Positions 35,606 through 45,014 are shown, counted from the stretch's first letter. The stretch is DNA of 51,919 nt from Bacteroidales bacterium (GCA_026417155.1 JAOADU010000055.1:1-51919), one strand, 5' to 3'. Made by a program: numbers and translations. The notes: generated by a model from the sequence alone, not told the origin.

Positions 35606-36931
35606 ATGAATGAAGTATTAATTAAAGCGTTACAATTAATTTTAAGCCTTTCTATTTTAGTAATTGTTCATGAATTAGGACACTTTTTCTTTGCACGATT
35701 ATTTAAAACGAGAGTAGAAAAATTTTATTTATTTTTTAATCCGTGGTTTTCTATTGTAAAAAGAAAAATAGGTGATACGGAGTATGGTATAGGTTGGTTG
35801 CCCTTAGGAGGATATGTTAAGATTGCTGGAATGATTGACGAGTCGATGGATAAAGAACAGCTAAAACAACCGCCACAACCGCATGAATTTCGATCGAAGA
35901 AAAGTTGGCAACGATTGTTAATTATGCTCGGCGGAATATTGTTTAATGTGTTGTTGGCATTTTTTATTTATAGCATGGTGTTGTTTACCTGGGGTGAAAA
36001 ATATTTGCCTGCGAGTTCAGCAAAATATGGAATCATGACCGATTCTTTAGGAAAATCTATTGGATTGAGAAATGGCGATATTATTCTTGCTCTCGATGAT
36101 AAGCCTGTAGATAATTTCAGAAAAATTGTCCACGATATTTTACTCGAAGATATAAAAAGCATAAAAGTTAAACGCGGTGATAGCATTTTAATGATAGCTA
36201 TTCCAAACGAAGTAAAGCACGCATTAATAAAAAATCCTACATTTATTGAAGTACGTTTCCCTTTTATTGTTGATGGTTTTATAGAAAATAGTGTTGCCGA
36301 AAAAGCCGGATTGATAAAAGGCGATAAATTTTTATCGATAAATAGCGAGTCGGCTATTTTTTTTGATGAAGTTCGAGAAAAATTATCCAAATATCGCGAT
36401 AAAGATGTAGAGATAAAAGTACTTCGCAATAACAAAGACACCATTAGTATTCATGTTTCTGTTCCTAATAATGGGAAGTTAGGAGTGTATCCTCTCAGCG
36501 ATCTTGAGAAATTTTTCGAATTAAAGAAAATTCAATATAACTTCTTTGAATCGTTACCAGCGGGTGTAATTAAAACATTCGACATGCTCGATAGTTATAT
36601 CAAACAATTCAAATTATTATTCTCGCCCGAAACAAAAGCATACGAATCCATAGGCGGATTTATTACAATAGGAAAAATATTTCCTGCCGAATGGGATTGG
36701 ATGGCATTTTGGAGTATGACAGCCTTTTTGTCGGTTATCTTAGCATTTATGAATTTTTTACCAATACCAGCACTCGATGGTGGACATGTATTGTTTTTAT
36801 TGTATGAAATTGTTACCCGTCGCAAACCATCTGAAAAATTTCTGGAATATGCCCAGATAGTGGGGATGGCTTTATTGTTTGCATTATTAATCTTTGCCAA
36901 TGGCAACGATATAATAAAGTTGTTTAAATAA
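35606..36931 (+). CDS. rseP: RIP metalloprotease RseP (site-2 protease)
   Basis: The 441-residue M50 protease has the zinc motif HELGH at residues 22-26 in its first membrane helix, two PDZ-like regions in the periplasmic loop (GLRNGDIILALDDKPV and AEKAGLIKGDKFLSINSE), and the third ligand site NFLPIPALDGGH near residue 390. Three or four membrane helices surround these. It performs intramembrane cleavage of regulators such as anti-sigma factors and may also clear signal-peptide remnants. It follows dxr closely. Confidence 0.96.
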   Translation: MNEVLIKALQLILSLSILVIVHELGHFFFARLFKTRVEKFYLFFNPWFSIVKRKIGDTEYGIGWLPLGGYVKIAGMIDESMDKEQLKQPPQPHEFRSKKSWQRLLIMLGGILFNVLLAFFIYSMVLFTWGEKYLPASSAKYGIMTDSLGKSIGLRNGDIILALDDKPVDNFRKIVHDILLEDIKSIKVKRGDSILMIAIPNEVKHALIKNPTFIEVRFPFIVDGFIENSVAEKAGLIKGDKFLSINSESAIFFDEVREKLSKYRDKDVEIKVLRNNKDTISIHVSVPNNGKLGVYPLSDLEKFFELKKIQYNFFESLPAGVIKTFDMLDSYIKQFKLLFSPETKAYESIGGFITIGKIFPAEWDWMAFWSMTAFLSVILAFMNFLPIPALDGGHVLFLLYEIVTRRKPSEKFLEYAQIVGMALLFALLIFANGNDIIKLFK

Positions 36932-36943
36932 TTCTATTTTCTT

Positions 36944-37534
36944 TTATTTAGCCAAGGAAATACCTGTATTGGTTAAGAAAAGCTTTATAGAAATAGCCAA
37001 AAGAACTACACCAAATAACTTACGCAAAATAAGAATGCCAGTTTTACCAAATAATTTTTCAAAAAAACGGGTTGATCTTAGCACAACATAAACTAAAGCC
37101 ATATTTAATGCTAATCCAATAAAAATGTTGATATTATGATATTCAGCTTTGAGCGAAAGGAGGGTGGTAATAGATCCAGCGCCGGCAATAAGCGGAAAAG
37201 CTAAAGGGACAATGCTTGCACCTTCGGGAGTTGTTCCTCTGAAAATTTCGATACCAAGCACCATTTCTAAGGCTAACGCGAATAATACAAATGAACCAGC
37301 AATAGCAAACGAATAAACATCTACACCGAATATATTTAACAACGTTTCGCCAAAAAAGAAAAAGGCAAGCATAATACTGTATGCAACTAACGTAGCTTTG
37401 CCCGATTCTATTTTTCCATATTTGTTTTTTAAATTTATAATAATAGGTATGGAGCCTGTAATATCAATCACCGCAAACAAAACCATAAAAACCGAAAAAA
37501 TTTCTTTAAAATAAATGTGCTGCAACCAATCCAT
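36944..37534 (-). CDS. MarC family integral membrane protein
   Basis: This 196-residue protein with six predicted membrane helices matches MarC: FMVLFAVIDITGSIPIIINL at the start, LEMVLGIEIFRG, and PLAFPLIAGAGSITTLLSL, the most conserved block. Function is unclear across the family; the old link to multiple antibiotic resistance is not supported by later work. It begins with an ATG overlapping the S46 peptidase stop by one base, so it is probably co-transcribed. Confidence 0.92.
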   Translation of the reverse strand: MDWLQHIYFKEIFSVFMVLFAVIDITGSIPIIINLKNKYGKIESGKATLVAYSIMLAFFFFGETLLNIFGVDVYSFAIAGSFVLFALALEMVLGIEIFRGTTPEGASIVPLAFPLIAGAGSITTLLSLKAEYHNINIFIGLALNMALVYVVLRSTRFFEKLFGKTGILILRKLFGVVLLAISIKLFLTNTGISLAK

Positions 37535-39687
37535 TACTGAATAATATTTAGTTCGTTTATAATATTTTTAGCATTTGCAAACTTATCAATAATAAACAAT
37601 ACATAGCGAATATCGACGCATATTGTTCGTTGTAAATCTTTTTCGTAATAGATATCCCCACTCATGGCTTCCCAGTTCCCGTCGAATGCAAGACCTATCA
37701 AATTGCCATTAGCATCCATGACTGGGCTACCGCTATTGCCACCTGTAATATCATTATTTGTAATGAAGCATACAGGCAATGATTGATCTTTACTATATGG
37801 TTTATAATCTTTCAATTCATAAAGCTTTTTTAGTTTAGGTGGTACGCGAAACTCTTCGTTTGTAGTATCTTCCTTTTGCATAATTCCATCTATTGTAGTA
37901 TAATAGTCATAATGAACAGCATCGCGAGGATAATAATCAATAACTTTACCGTATGTAAGTCGTATGGTTCCATTAGCATCGGGATAGAAAATACTATCGG
38001 GAAACATTTCCATTTGTGCTTTAGTCCATAAATAATATGCTTCATTAAGGCTGTCGTTATTTGTGTTATTAAAAAGATACCACCATGCACAATTTTTTAA
38101 AATATAAAAAAAATCGTCGTAAAATTTTGACTGATGTTTAAAGTTATAATTTTTTATGAGTGATAATAATTTTGACTTATCTGAATATATTGAATTTTGG
38201 AATAAGCTATTGACATAAAGTTGTATATTCCCTTTGTACTTTTTATTTAATTTTTTTTGATCAATCAGCTCTATCAAATCCGAAAATTCTTTTTGATGCA
38301 ATGATAATAAACCAACTACCAATCGTTTTTCTGTTTCAATATCTATGTTTTTATAAAAATCATCCAAAAAAAGAGTAATTTCGTTGATTACCGCCTTGGC
38401 CGAATCAGGATGTTCTTGATCGGATAACATGTTTAAATATGATGTAACGTAATAAGGTAATAAAATAAAATCACTTCCTTGAAAAATGGCTTCATTTAAA
38501 AAAACATAGGCTTTAAAATAGTTATTATTTGTTTCGTAATATTTTTTGAAGTAGGGTATTATCCATCCATATTTTTTTAACCGGTTAGTATCTTGTCGAA
38601 TCCATTCATTAAACCGTTGTTCTGTTTGAATTTTTTTTTGAATAACCTGATTTTTCTTAACTTGTTGCATTTGTCCTATGTAATATTTATAATAATTTGA
38701 GCAGTCGCTATATTTTGATGCATATTTTAATTTTACCGAATTTGATTGTTTCATTTGTTCGCTGATGATGCGAAGTTTTTCTTCACGAATTTTAACAGTA
38801 GTGGGTGCAATTATGTTCATTTCATTTTCAACTGAATAAGAAGTATAAAAGCGATTTGTATTTCCAGGAAAGCCTATGATCATGGTAAAATCATTTTTTT
38901 CAATTCCATTTATATTGATATTCAAATACCGTTTGGGTTGTAATGGAACATTATTAGGAGAATATGGTTCAGGTTTTCCGTCGGGAGAGGTGTAAATTCT
39001 GAATATGCAAAAATCGCCTGTGTGTCGAGGCCACATCCAATTGTCGGTATCGCCGCCAAATTTACCTATATCCGATGGTGGAGCACCTACTAAGCGTACA
39101 TCGTAATACGTTTCGTATAGAAAAAGCAAGTATTGATTTCCATTAAACATATTAACTACTTTAGCAAGATAAGGCTCGTCTTTATAACGCTCTTCAATAG
39201 TATATATTTTTTGTTCGATAATGTATTGTTTTTCATGAATATCAGTAATAGTATCTAGTTCAGGGGTAAAAATTTCTTTGCTTACATCAATAATTTGTAA
39301 AAGTATCGAAACACATAAATCTTTATTAGGGAGTTCTTCGTTTAAATTTTTCGCCCAAAAGCCATCGGCTAAATAATTGTGTTCTAAAGTGCTATGATTT
39401 TGAATGTAGTTAAATCCACAATGATGATTAGTAAAAACTAGCCCATTTCTCGAAACAATGCTTCCTGAACAGAAAAATGATAGAGGATCATCGTATGTAG
39501 CTAAGCCTACAATGGCATCTTTTAGCGAAGCTTGATTGATTTGATAGATATCTTCAGGAGTCAGCTTTAAGCCTTGCTTTTTTAAATCGTTGTATTTTTT
39601 ATTTAGCATCGATAAAATCCACATCCCTTCATCGGCATATACTTTGACAAAACAAAAAATACAAACAAACATTATTATTCTTTTCAT
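37534..39687 (-). CDS. S46 family dipeptidyl-peptidase, DPP7-like
   Basis: The 717-residue protein has a signal peptide and the S46 catalytic triad at near-canonical positions: H89 in TNHHCGF, D225 in RHTGDF and S652 in GGNSGSPV. The residue 18 after the catalytic Ser, which separates DPP7 (Gly) from DPP11 (Arg), is Gly670 in LAFDGNWEA, so a preference for hydrophobic P1 residues is expected. Length matches the family (about 710-720). It releases dipeptides from oligopeptides in the periplasm, supporting amino-acid catabolism. A TAATTTTG element precedes it; marC follows. Confidence 0.94.
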   Translation of the reverse strand: MKRIIMFVCIFCFVKVYADEGMWILSMLNKKYNDLKKQGLKLTPEDIYQINQASLKDAIVGLATYDDPLSFFCSGSIVSRNGLVFTNHHCGFNYIQNHSTLEHNYLADGFWAKNLNEELPNKDLCVSILLQIIDVSKEIFTPELDTITDIHEKQYIIEQKIYTIEERYKDEPYLAKVVNMFNGNQYLLFLYETYYDVRLVGAPPSDIGKFGGDTDNWMWPRHTGDFCIFRIYTSPDGKPEPYSPNNVPLQPKRYLNININGIEKNDFTMIIGFPGNTNRFYTSYSVENEMNIIAPTTVKIREEKLRIISEQMKQSNSVKLKYASKYSDCSNYYKYYIGQMQQVKKNQVIQKKIQTEQRFNEWIRQDTNRLKKYGWIIPYFKKYYETNNNYFKAYVFLNEAIFQGSDFILLPYYVTSYLNMLSDQEHPDSAKAVINEITLFLDDFYKNIDIETEKRLVVGLLSLHQKEFSDLIELIDQKKLNKKYKGNIQLYVNSLFQNSIYSDKSKLLSLIKNYNFKHQSKFYDDFFYILKNCAWWYLFNNTNNDSLNEAYYLWTKAQMEMFPDSIFYPDANGTIRLTYGKVIDYYPRDAVHYDYYTTIDGIMQKEDTTNEEFRVPPKLKKLYELKDYKPYSKDQSLPVCFITNNDITGGNSGSPVMDANGNLIGLAFDGNWEAMSGDIYYEKDLQRTICVDIRYVLFIIDKFANAKNIINELNIIQ

Positions 39688-39703
39688 AGTATGAATATTT
39701 TTA

Positions 39704-39711
39704 CAAAATTA
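39704..39711 (-). promoter_or_regulatory. Probable -7 promoter element for the S46 peptidase gene
   Basis: On the minus strand the sequence reads TAATTTTG, 16 bases before the ATG at 39687, in the 27-base gap after dtd. Confidence 0.45.
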
Positions 39712-39714
39712 CAA

Positions 39715-40167
39715 TTATTCCTTGTTTTTGGTATCTATGATTATTGTTACAGGACCATCATTAATTAAAGCAACTTGCATGTTGGCTCCAAATATACCGG
39801 TAAATACTTGTTTGCCAAATTCTTTTGTAATTTCATTTATAAAAAAATTGTAAATGGGAATAGCAATTTCTGGTTTTGCTGCTTTAATGTACGAGGGACG
39901 ATTGCCTTTTTTTGTTAATGCGTGTAATGTAAATTGGCTAACGATTAATATATCACCATTGACTTCTTTTACAGATAAATTCATAATGCCTTGGTTATCG
40001 TTAAAAATGCGTAGATTAACTATTTTTTTTGCAAGCCATATAGCATCTTCTATGGTATCGCTTTCTTCAATTCCCGTCAAAATCAATAAACCTTTGTTAA
40101 TTTGGGCATGAAGCTGTTGATTAATTTCAATAGAAGCTCGACTTACACGTTGAATAACCACTCTCAT
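39715..40167 (-). CDS. dtd: D-aminoacyl-tRNA deacylase
   Basis: The 150-residue DTD has the start MRVVIQRVSRASIEI, the active-site motif VSQFTLHALTKKGNRPS and the chirality-checking GPVTIIIDT (Gly-cisPro). It hydrolyses D-amino acids and Gly mischarged on tRNA. It overlaps the YraN gene by 4 bases. Confidence 0.97.
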   Translation of the reverse strand: MRVVIQRVSRASIEINQQLHAQINKGLLILTGIEESDTIEDAIWLAKKIVNLRIFNDNQGIMNLSVKEVNGDILIVSQFTLHALTKKGNRPSYIKAAKPEIAIPIYNFFINEITKEFGKQVFTGIFGANMQVALINDGPVTIIIDTKNKE

Positions 40168-40529
40168 AGTCCTGGTATAAATGCATTTTCAATATGTCTG
40201 ATTGAAATTTTATTGTTATTTGTTGTGATAGCTATAATATCGAAACGAATGTTATTAAAATCTGAATATTGTTGCGAAAACCATTCGGTAGCTTCGATAA
40301 GAAATTGTTGTTTTTTTGAATCGACAGAGTCCTCGGGTATAAAAAAGTCACTAGTACGTGTTTTAACTTCAACAATAATTAATGTATCATCTTTTTGAGC
40401 AATAATATCTATTTCTTTATGCTTAAATTTCCATCGTTGATATAAAATACGATACCCTTTTTCTTTTAGGTATTGTAGAGCTAATTCTTCGCCTTTGAGG
40501 CCAGTTATTATATGTCGATTTTTTTTCAT
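40164..40529 (-). CDS. YraN family (UPF0102) nuclease-fold protein
   Basis: The 121-residue product starts MKKNRHIITGLKGEELALQY, the UPF0102 N-terminal pattern, followed by the PD-(D/E)xK-like core KHKEIDIIAQKDDTLIIVEV and KTR. The start at 40529 matches the family better than one four codons upstream (40541). The function is not firmly known; the fold suggests nuclease activity. It is co-transcribed with dtd through a 4-base overlap. Confidence 0.92.
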   Translation of the reverse strand: MKKNRHIITGLKGEELALQYLKEKGYRILYQRWKFKHKEIDIIAQKDDTLIIVEVKTRTSDFFIPEDSVDSKKQQFLIEATEWFSQQYSDFNNIRFDIIAITTNNNKISIRHIENAFIPGL

Positions 40530-40600
40530 TATTTTGCACAAAGTAACGAAACTTTTTATGTAAAAAAAACGTTAAAGATTATGTTTTAATGATAGCGAAC

Positions 40601-41281
40601 ATGAAGTTTTTTATATTGATTTTGAATGTACTTATTGTGAAGCTAACTTTTTCGCAAGCAACAAAAGAAACGATAAACACACAAAGCTCAAAACCATTTG
40701 AAGGATTTATTTTTTTCTCTATGGAGATGATTTCCGATACTTTATATTATACATATTACATTAAAGACAGAATGGTACGCATGGATGAATTTAATCGTTG
40801 TAAAGATTGTAAAATTCCAAACAATTATATGTTGTTTGATTTGAATAAAAAAACTATTGCTGTAGTAAATCCTTTGCGTAAAATGTATATGTTTATCGAA
40901 ACAAAACCATATAAGGAGAGAACAGATGTTGACGAAAATTTTAAAATTATTAAAACGAACAATTATAAATACATGTTTGGTTATAAATGCTATCAATGGA
41001 GAGTAAGGAATAAGAACGAAAACACCGAAGTATCGTATTGGGTAGCTTTCGACAACTTTGAATTTTTTATAGATTTTTTAAAACTTTTTAATCGTTCGGA
41101 AAAACATGCACAATATTTCTTACTTATTCCCGAAACAAAAGGCTATTTTCCTATGCTTAGCGAAGAACGAACAACTTTACGCGAACAAAAAATGACATTA
41201 AGAGTCATAAATATTCAAAGAAAAGTGCTCGATAAAAGTTTGTTTCAAATACCCAAAGATTACAAAAATTTTGAAGAATAA
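40601..41281 (+). CDS. Exported hypothetical protein (DUF4412-like)
   Basis: The product has a signal peptide (MKFFILILNVLIVKLTFSQA) and a beta-rich body. The blocks FEGFIFFSMEMI, DTLYYTYYIKDRMVRMDE, NNYMLFDLNKKTIAVVNPLR and YKYMFGYKCYQWRV recall DUF4412/LolA-like exported proteins of Bacteroidota. An upstream ATG at 40589 would add four residues. A lipid- or lipoprotein-carrier role is possible by resemblance only. The stop overlaps the start of the DUF2752 gene, so the two are coupled. Confidence 0.72.
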   Translation: MKFFILILNVLIVKLTFSQATKETINTQSSKPFEGFIFFSMEMISDTLYYTYYIKDRMVRMDEFNRCKDCKIPNNYMLFDLNKKTIAVVNPLRKMYMFIETKPYKERTDVDENFKIIKTNNYKYMFGYKCYQWRVRNKNENTEVSYWVAFDNFEFFIDFLKLFNRSEKHAQYFLLIPETKGYFPMLSEERTTLREQKMTLRVINIQRKVLDKSLFQIPKDYKNFEE

Positions 41282-41592
41282 TGCAGTGGTATTGGAATTT
41301 TGTGCTTTGGCTCGAAAATAATCAATTGCCATGTTTTTATAAAAAGTATTTCCATATAGAATGTCCGGGCTGTGGCATGCAGCGCGCATTGATATTATTA
41401 CTTAAAGGTAAAATTTGGGAAAGCATTCAAACATACCCGGCATTATTGCCGATGATGTTAATGGTTGTATTATTGATTTTTCATTTGTTGTTTAAATTTA
41501 AAAATGGAGCACGAATATTATTATATTTGTTTGTAATAAATACAGCAGTGATCGTTGTTTTTTACATTTTTAAGATATTAAAACAACTTTAA
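41281..41592 (+). CDS. DUF2752 family small membrane protein
   Basis: The 103-residue protein has the DUF2752 hallmark ECPGCGMQRALILLLKGKIW, with a CPGCG motif before two membrane helices (ALLPMMLMVVLLIFHLLF and the segment near the C-terminus). The function is unknown. It starts one base inside the preceding gene's stop, implying coupled translation, and overlaps the convergent lipoprotein gene by 4 bases at its end. Confidence 0.88.
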   Translation: MQWYWNFVLWLENNQLPCFYKKYFHIECPGCGMQRALILLLKGKIWESIQTYPALLPMMLMVVLLIFHLLFKFKNGARILLYLFVINTAVIVVFYIFKILKQL

Positions 41593-42473
41593 AGAGTATC
41601 GAGAATTGCGGTAAGGTTTGCATCAGAAATTGCCGACATGGTAATCGAAACGGTTGTATTTGAGTTGGCTATTCCTTGCAAATAGTAATGATACAATTGA
41701 TTTTGACGTTTTCCAATAAGCACTGATTTTACAAATTGCCCGCTGGGGACAATTTGGCATATTTGATTGTTAACTTTCACTAAACTTTTCAGAGTAGGTA
41801 AATATAGAAATGTAGCAATGTTTTGAAGATTATCGGTTGTAGAAGTGAAATTGTATGTTACATTAGTTGGGTTATTCAGAGCAGGTTTGCTATTGCTTAC
41901 CCAGCCCAATCGAGCTATTTGTGCCAAATATCCATAAGTTGTTGTATCAAAGTTGCCAGTCGGATTGTTTACCCAGTTGATATTGCCCGATTGTTCGTAG
42001 CCATAATAAATTTTCATGTTTGCTAACTTTTGCTGAGCCGGCATTTCAATAGGCCATGTCTTTCCCGGGCGAAGCATTAATTCTTGACCATTTTTATAAG
42101 CTCTTATCCTTATAATTCCAACAGTTGTGAGTAGAGAATTGTTTGATTCATTGGAGAGTTTGTAATAAAGCATATCTTTAGGAGTATAAAGTTCAACCAA
42201 TTTGACTATAAAAGGATAATAAACACTGTCGCCATTAGGAAACATTAAATGTGTTTTGATAGGACAAAACTTTGTTCCTTGCATACCAACAACAGGACAA
42301 TTACCATTGGTGTCGATTACAAATTCTTGTTCTGGTTGTTTTTTAGAATCGAAATATGAATCAATATTTTCGTAATCGTTGAGGTTGTCTTTGGGCTCAA
42401 TACGTTCTTTTGAACAATGAATAGTAACGAAAATGATAATTAATAAGAAAATTGTAAAAATTAATGGTTTCAT
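41589..42473 (-). CDS. Hypothetical lipoprotein
   Basis: The 294-residue protein has a lipoprotein-like signal (IFLLIIIFVTIHC). I do not recognise its family. It has a Cys pair near residues 59-70 (TNGNCPVVGMQGTKFCPI) and a Tyr/Asn-rich beta body. The C-terminal half (SGQFVKSVLIGKRQNQLYHY) looks like a two-domain beta structure. It follows a small outer-membrane protein gene on the minus strand with an 11-base gap and is probably co-transcribed with it; the two may form an envelope pair. Confidence 0.6.
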   Translation of the reverse strand: MKPLIFTIFLLIIIFVTIHCSKERIEPKDNLNDYENIDSYFDSKKQPEQEFVIDTNGNCPVVGMQGTKFCPIKTHLMFPNGDSVYYPFIVKLVELYTPKDMLYYKLSNESNNSLLTTVGIIRIRAYKNGQELMLRPGKTWPIEMPAQQKLANMKIYYGYEQSGNINWVNNPTGNFDTTTYGYLAQIARLGWVSNSKPALNNPTNVTYNFTSTTDNLQNIATFLYLPTLKSLVKVNNQICQIVPSGQFVKSVLIGKRQNQLYHYYLQGIANSNTTVSITMSAISDANLTAILDTL

Positions 42474-42484
42474 ATTGTAATTTT

Positions 42485-43033
42485 TTAATCGTATGCACTA
42501 CATGTTCCTTTTTTGCGTTTAACTTTTCCCTTTGTTCCGGGTATCCCGGATGTTTTGCCTTTCTTACAACCAAAAAAATAAACGAAACCTAATTGCAAGT
42601 GGGTTTCTCTCCAATGTATGTTATATCTGTATTCCAAAAAGGGTTTAAGACATAATCCTGTTTTTATTCCAAGTCCACCTTCTAAATCGAAGTTAGAACG
42701 CTTGGCTTTTGACATAGCCGAATTTTCATAATTTAACCATGCGTTATACCCGGGGTGAATAGTAGCATATAACGTCCATCGGTTAAATGTAAACATATTA
42801 ATATTAAAGCCGATTCCCACATAGTATTCATGAATCTTATTAAAAGCGGGGTAATAAGAAAATTGCGGAACTATACTAAAACGATTTTTTGGTATCTCTC
42901 CACGTATGCCAAATCCAAAACTTTCTGTTTGAAAATTATACATTGCCGATGCTCCTATACCAAATTTTTGTGCAAAACTTGAGTGTATTAAAACAGACAG
43001 AATAAATAAAACGAAAATATACCTCACCTTCAA
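42485..43033 (-). CDS. Outer-membrane beta-barrel-like hypothetical protein with basic tail
   Basis: The 182-residue protein has a signal peptide (YIFVLFILSVLIHSSFAQ) and alternating beta strands typical of a small barrel (FGIGASAMYNFQTESFGFGI, LQLGFVYFFG). It does not end at the last strand: a 25-residue basic, Gly/Lys/Cys-rich tail follows (KKGKTSGIPGTKGKVKRKKG). Function is unknown. A TAGTTTTG element lies 14 bases upstream on the minus strand. Confidence 0.65.
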   Translation of the reverse strand: MKVRYIFVLFILSVLIHSSFAQKFGIGASAMYNFQTESFGFGIRGEIPKNRFSIVPQFSYYPAFNKIHEYYVGIGFNINMFTFNRWTLYATIHPGYNAWLNYENSAMSKAKRSNFDLEGGLGIKTGLCLKPFLEYRYNIHWRETHLQLGFVYFFGCKKGKTSGIPGTKGKVKRKKGTCSAYD

Positions 43034-43047
43034 TAAATTTTATTCTA

Positions 43048-43055
43048 CAAAACTA
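43048..43055 (-). promoter_or_regulatory. Probable -7 promoter element for the barrel/lipoprotein pair
   Basis: On the minus strand the sequence reads TAGTTTTG, matching TAnnTTTG, 14 bases before the ATG at 43033. Confidence 0.4.
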
Positions 43056-43074
43056 ATCAACAAAATTGAATTTT

Positions 43075-44157
43075 TTATTGATGTGTTGAAAAATACTTTT
43101 TTCGGAAATAAAAAGCCAGATTTACTAATGCAAGCATCACGGGAACTTCAACAAGTGGTCCTACAACAGCTGCTAAGGCTTCACCTGAGTGCATACCAAA
43201 GATAGCGACCGCAACAGCTATGGCAAGTTCAAAATTATTACTTGCTGCTGTAAAGGATAATGTTACCGATTGTTGGTATGTTGCTCCAGTTTTATGACTT
43301 AAGAAAAAAGATAAAATAAATTGAATAAGAAAATATGAAAGCAGTGGTAATGAAATAAGAAATACATCGAAAGGAATTTTTACAATATATTCTCCTTTAA
43401 GCGAAAACATTACAATTATCGTAAATAATAATGCAATTAAAGTTAGTGGACTAATAAAAGGAATAAACTTAGTATGATACCATGTTTTGTCTTTAATTCT
43501 AATAAGAAAAAATCGAGTAATAAATCCTGCTATAAAAGGAATGCCTAAGTAAATAAATACACTTTCGGCTATTTGTCCAATAGTGATTTTTTCGACAATC
43601 GGATTTGCAGGGATTCCAAACCATGAAGGAAGAATAGCAATAAACAAATAGGCATATACAGAAAAGAACAAAACTTGGAAAATGGAATTGAAAGCAACTA
43701 ATCCAGCACAATATTCTGTATCGCCTTCGGCTAATTCGTTCCAAACAATAACCATGGCAATGCAACGAGCTAAGCCAATAAGTACAATTCCGTAAAAATA
43801 GGGTAAATTTGCATTATTTTCTCCTGGAAATAGTTTAAAGAAAATAATTGCTAAAAAAAACATAAGCACTGGACCAATTATCCAGTTCTGAACTAAAGAT
43901 AAACTTAAAATTTTTACATTTTTAAAAACATCTGGCAATTCTTCGTGTTTTACTTTAGCAAGGGGTGGATACATCATTAAAATTAGTCCAATGGCAATGG
44001 GAATATTTGTAGTACTTTCGGGGCTTGGTTTTAAACTGTCCCAAAATGCAGAAATGCTTGGGAATAACCAACCCGAGAAAATTCCTAAAAACATTGCCAA
44101 AAAAATCCACAATGTTAAGTATCGGTCTAAAAATTTTAATCGTTTATTGCTTGGCAT
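43075..44157 (-). CDS. acr3: ACR3 family arsenite efflux transporter
   Basis: The 360-residue protein has about ten membrane helices. The ACR3 block [20 protein letters not shown] carries the conserved Cys needed for arsenite transport, and [20 protein letters not shown] is the second family signature. It pumps arsenite out across the inner membrane. It is the last gene of the rhodanese-arsC-acr3 operon and overlaps arsC by 14 bases. Confidence 0.95.
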   Translation of the reverse strand: MPSNKRLKFLDRYLTLWIFLAMFLGIFSGWLFPSISAFWDSLKPSPESTTNIPIAIGLILMMYPPLAKVKHEELPDVFKNVKILSLSLVQNWIIGPVLMFFLAIIFFKLFPGENNANLPYFYGIVLIGLARCIAMVIVWNELAEGDTEYCAGLVAFNSIFQVLFFSVYAYLFIAILPSWFGIPANPIVEKITIGQIAESVFIYLGIPFIAGFITRFFLIRIKDKTWYHTKFIPFISPLTLIALLFTIIVMFSLKGEYIVKIPFDVFLISLPLLSYFLIQFILSFFLSHKTGATYQQSVTLSFTAASNNFELAIAVAVAIFGMHSGEALAAVVGPLVEVPVMLALVNLAFYFRKKYFSTHQ

Positions 44158-44575
44158 ATGATTTTATTTTTTGATTATATAAGTTGGTAAATTCTTTTCT
44201 TATTAAATCCCGAATTCTTCGAAATTCATTAAGAATTTGTTCATCAGAGCCAATAAATTTTGCAGGATCGTCAAATCCTATATGTAGTCGGTTTTTTACG
44301 TTTCCCATAAATGTTGGGCAAGATCCATTGGCATCGCCACACACTGTAATAACAAAATCCCACGACTCATTTAAGTATTTGTCGATATGCTGTGGTATGT
44401 GGGTGCTAATATCTATACCTATTTCCTTCATAACCTTTATGGCAATGGGATGTACTTGGTGAGAAGGATTTGTTCCTGCAGATCTTACTGTTAAATTGGG
44501 ATTTAATGATTGTAAAAACCCATGAGCCATTTGGCTGCGACAACTATTACCGGTGCAGAGTATCAATATATTCAT
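44144..44575 (-). CDS. arsC: Arsenate reductase, low-molecular-weight phosphatase type
   Basis: The 143-residue protein has the P-loop C-x5-R motif at C7-R13 (CTGNSCRS), a DPAKF-type Asp loop (GFDDPAKF), and the Cys pair C79/C86 (VCGDANGSC) with the 7-residue spacing of thioredoxin-linked ArsC. It should reduce arsenate to arsenite through C7, C79 and C86 for export by ACR3. It overlaps the rhodanese-like gene by 4 bases and acr3 by 14. Confidence 0.94.
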   Translation of the reverse strand: MNILILCTGNSCRSQMAHGFLQSLNPNLTVRSAGTNPSHQVHPIAIKVMKEIGIDISTHIPQHIDKYLNESWDFVITVCGDANGSCPTFMGNVKNRLHIGFDDPAKFIGSDEQILNEFRRIRDLIRKEFTNLYNQKIKSYAKQ

Positions 44576-44991
44576 ACATTTTTACTTTTCATGCGAGGTC
44601 TTAATTGACACATACACGATCCATCTAAGCGCTCCGAATTATCTATTATTAAAGGCAAATGATCTCTTTCCCATTCTACAATTCCGCCCGCTAAATTGGC
44701 AGCATTGGTGTATCCTACACTTAGTAAAAATAAAATGGCTTCTTTGCTCCGTAATCCAACAGAATCGGCTATGATTAAAGGCTTATCTTTGGGCAATTCA
44801 TGATAACGATGCCTGAGTTCACTATTAGGAATGTAGATAACTGCTGGAACATCAAATTTTTTATATCCTGTAAGCATGTATTCACGAACATCAACAATTA
44901 TGGCATGATTATTTATTGCTTCGCGATAAGCTTCGTTTGGAGTTAAATTTAAGAAACCAGAACAAACAAAGCCTCTTTCTTTAAAAAACAT
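44572..44991 (-). CDS. Rhodanese-like protein without catalytic Cys, with CMC tail
   Basis: The 139-residue product has a rhodanese fold: NHAIIVDVREYMLTGYKKF, VIYIPNSELRHRY and GYTNAANLAGGIVEWERD. In the active-site loop, where a Cys is expected, the sequence is IIADSVGLRSKEA with Asp, so normal sulfurtransfer is not possible at that site. Two cysteines lie in a C-terminal extension (GSCMCQLRPR). The start at 44991 is preferred over an in-frame one at 45042, because a promoter element and palindrome sit at 44997-45014. As the first gene of the arsenic operon, it may bind or sense thiol-reactive arsenic through the tail; that is inference. Confidence 0.8.
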   Translation of the reverse strand: MFFKERGFVCSGFLNLTPNEAYREAINNHAIIVDVREYMLTGYKKFDVPAVIYIPNSELRHRYHELPKDKPLIIADSVGLRSKEAILFLLSVGYTNAANLAGGIVEWERDHLPLIIDNSERLDGSCMCQLRPRMKSKNV

Positions 44992-44996
44992 AACAG

Positions 44997-45014
44997 TACA
45001 TTTCTGCAAATGTA
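44997..45014 (-). promoter_or_regulatory. 18-bp palindrome overlapping the -7 element of the arsenic operon
   Basis: A perfect inverted repeat (TACATTT, 4-base spacer, AAATGTA) lies 5 bases before the rhodanese ATG at 44991. Its minus-strand half TACATTTG (45014-45007) also fits the -7 consensus TAnnTTTG. Overlap of an operator-like palindrome with the promoter suggests repression. No arsR-type gene is in this window. Confidence 0.6.
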
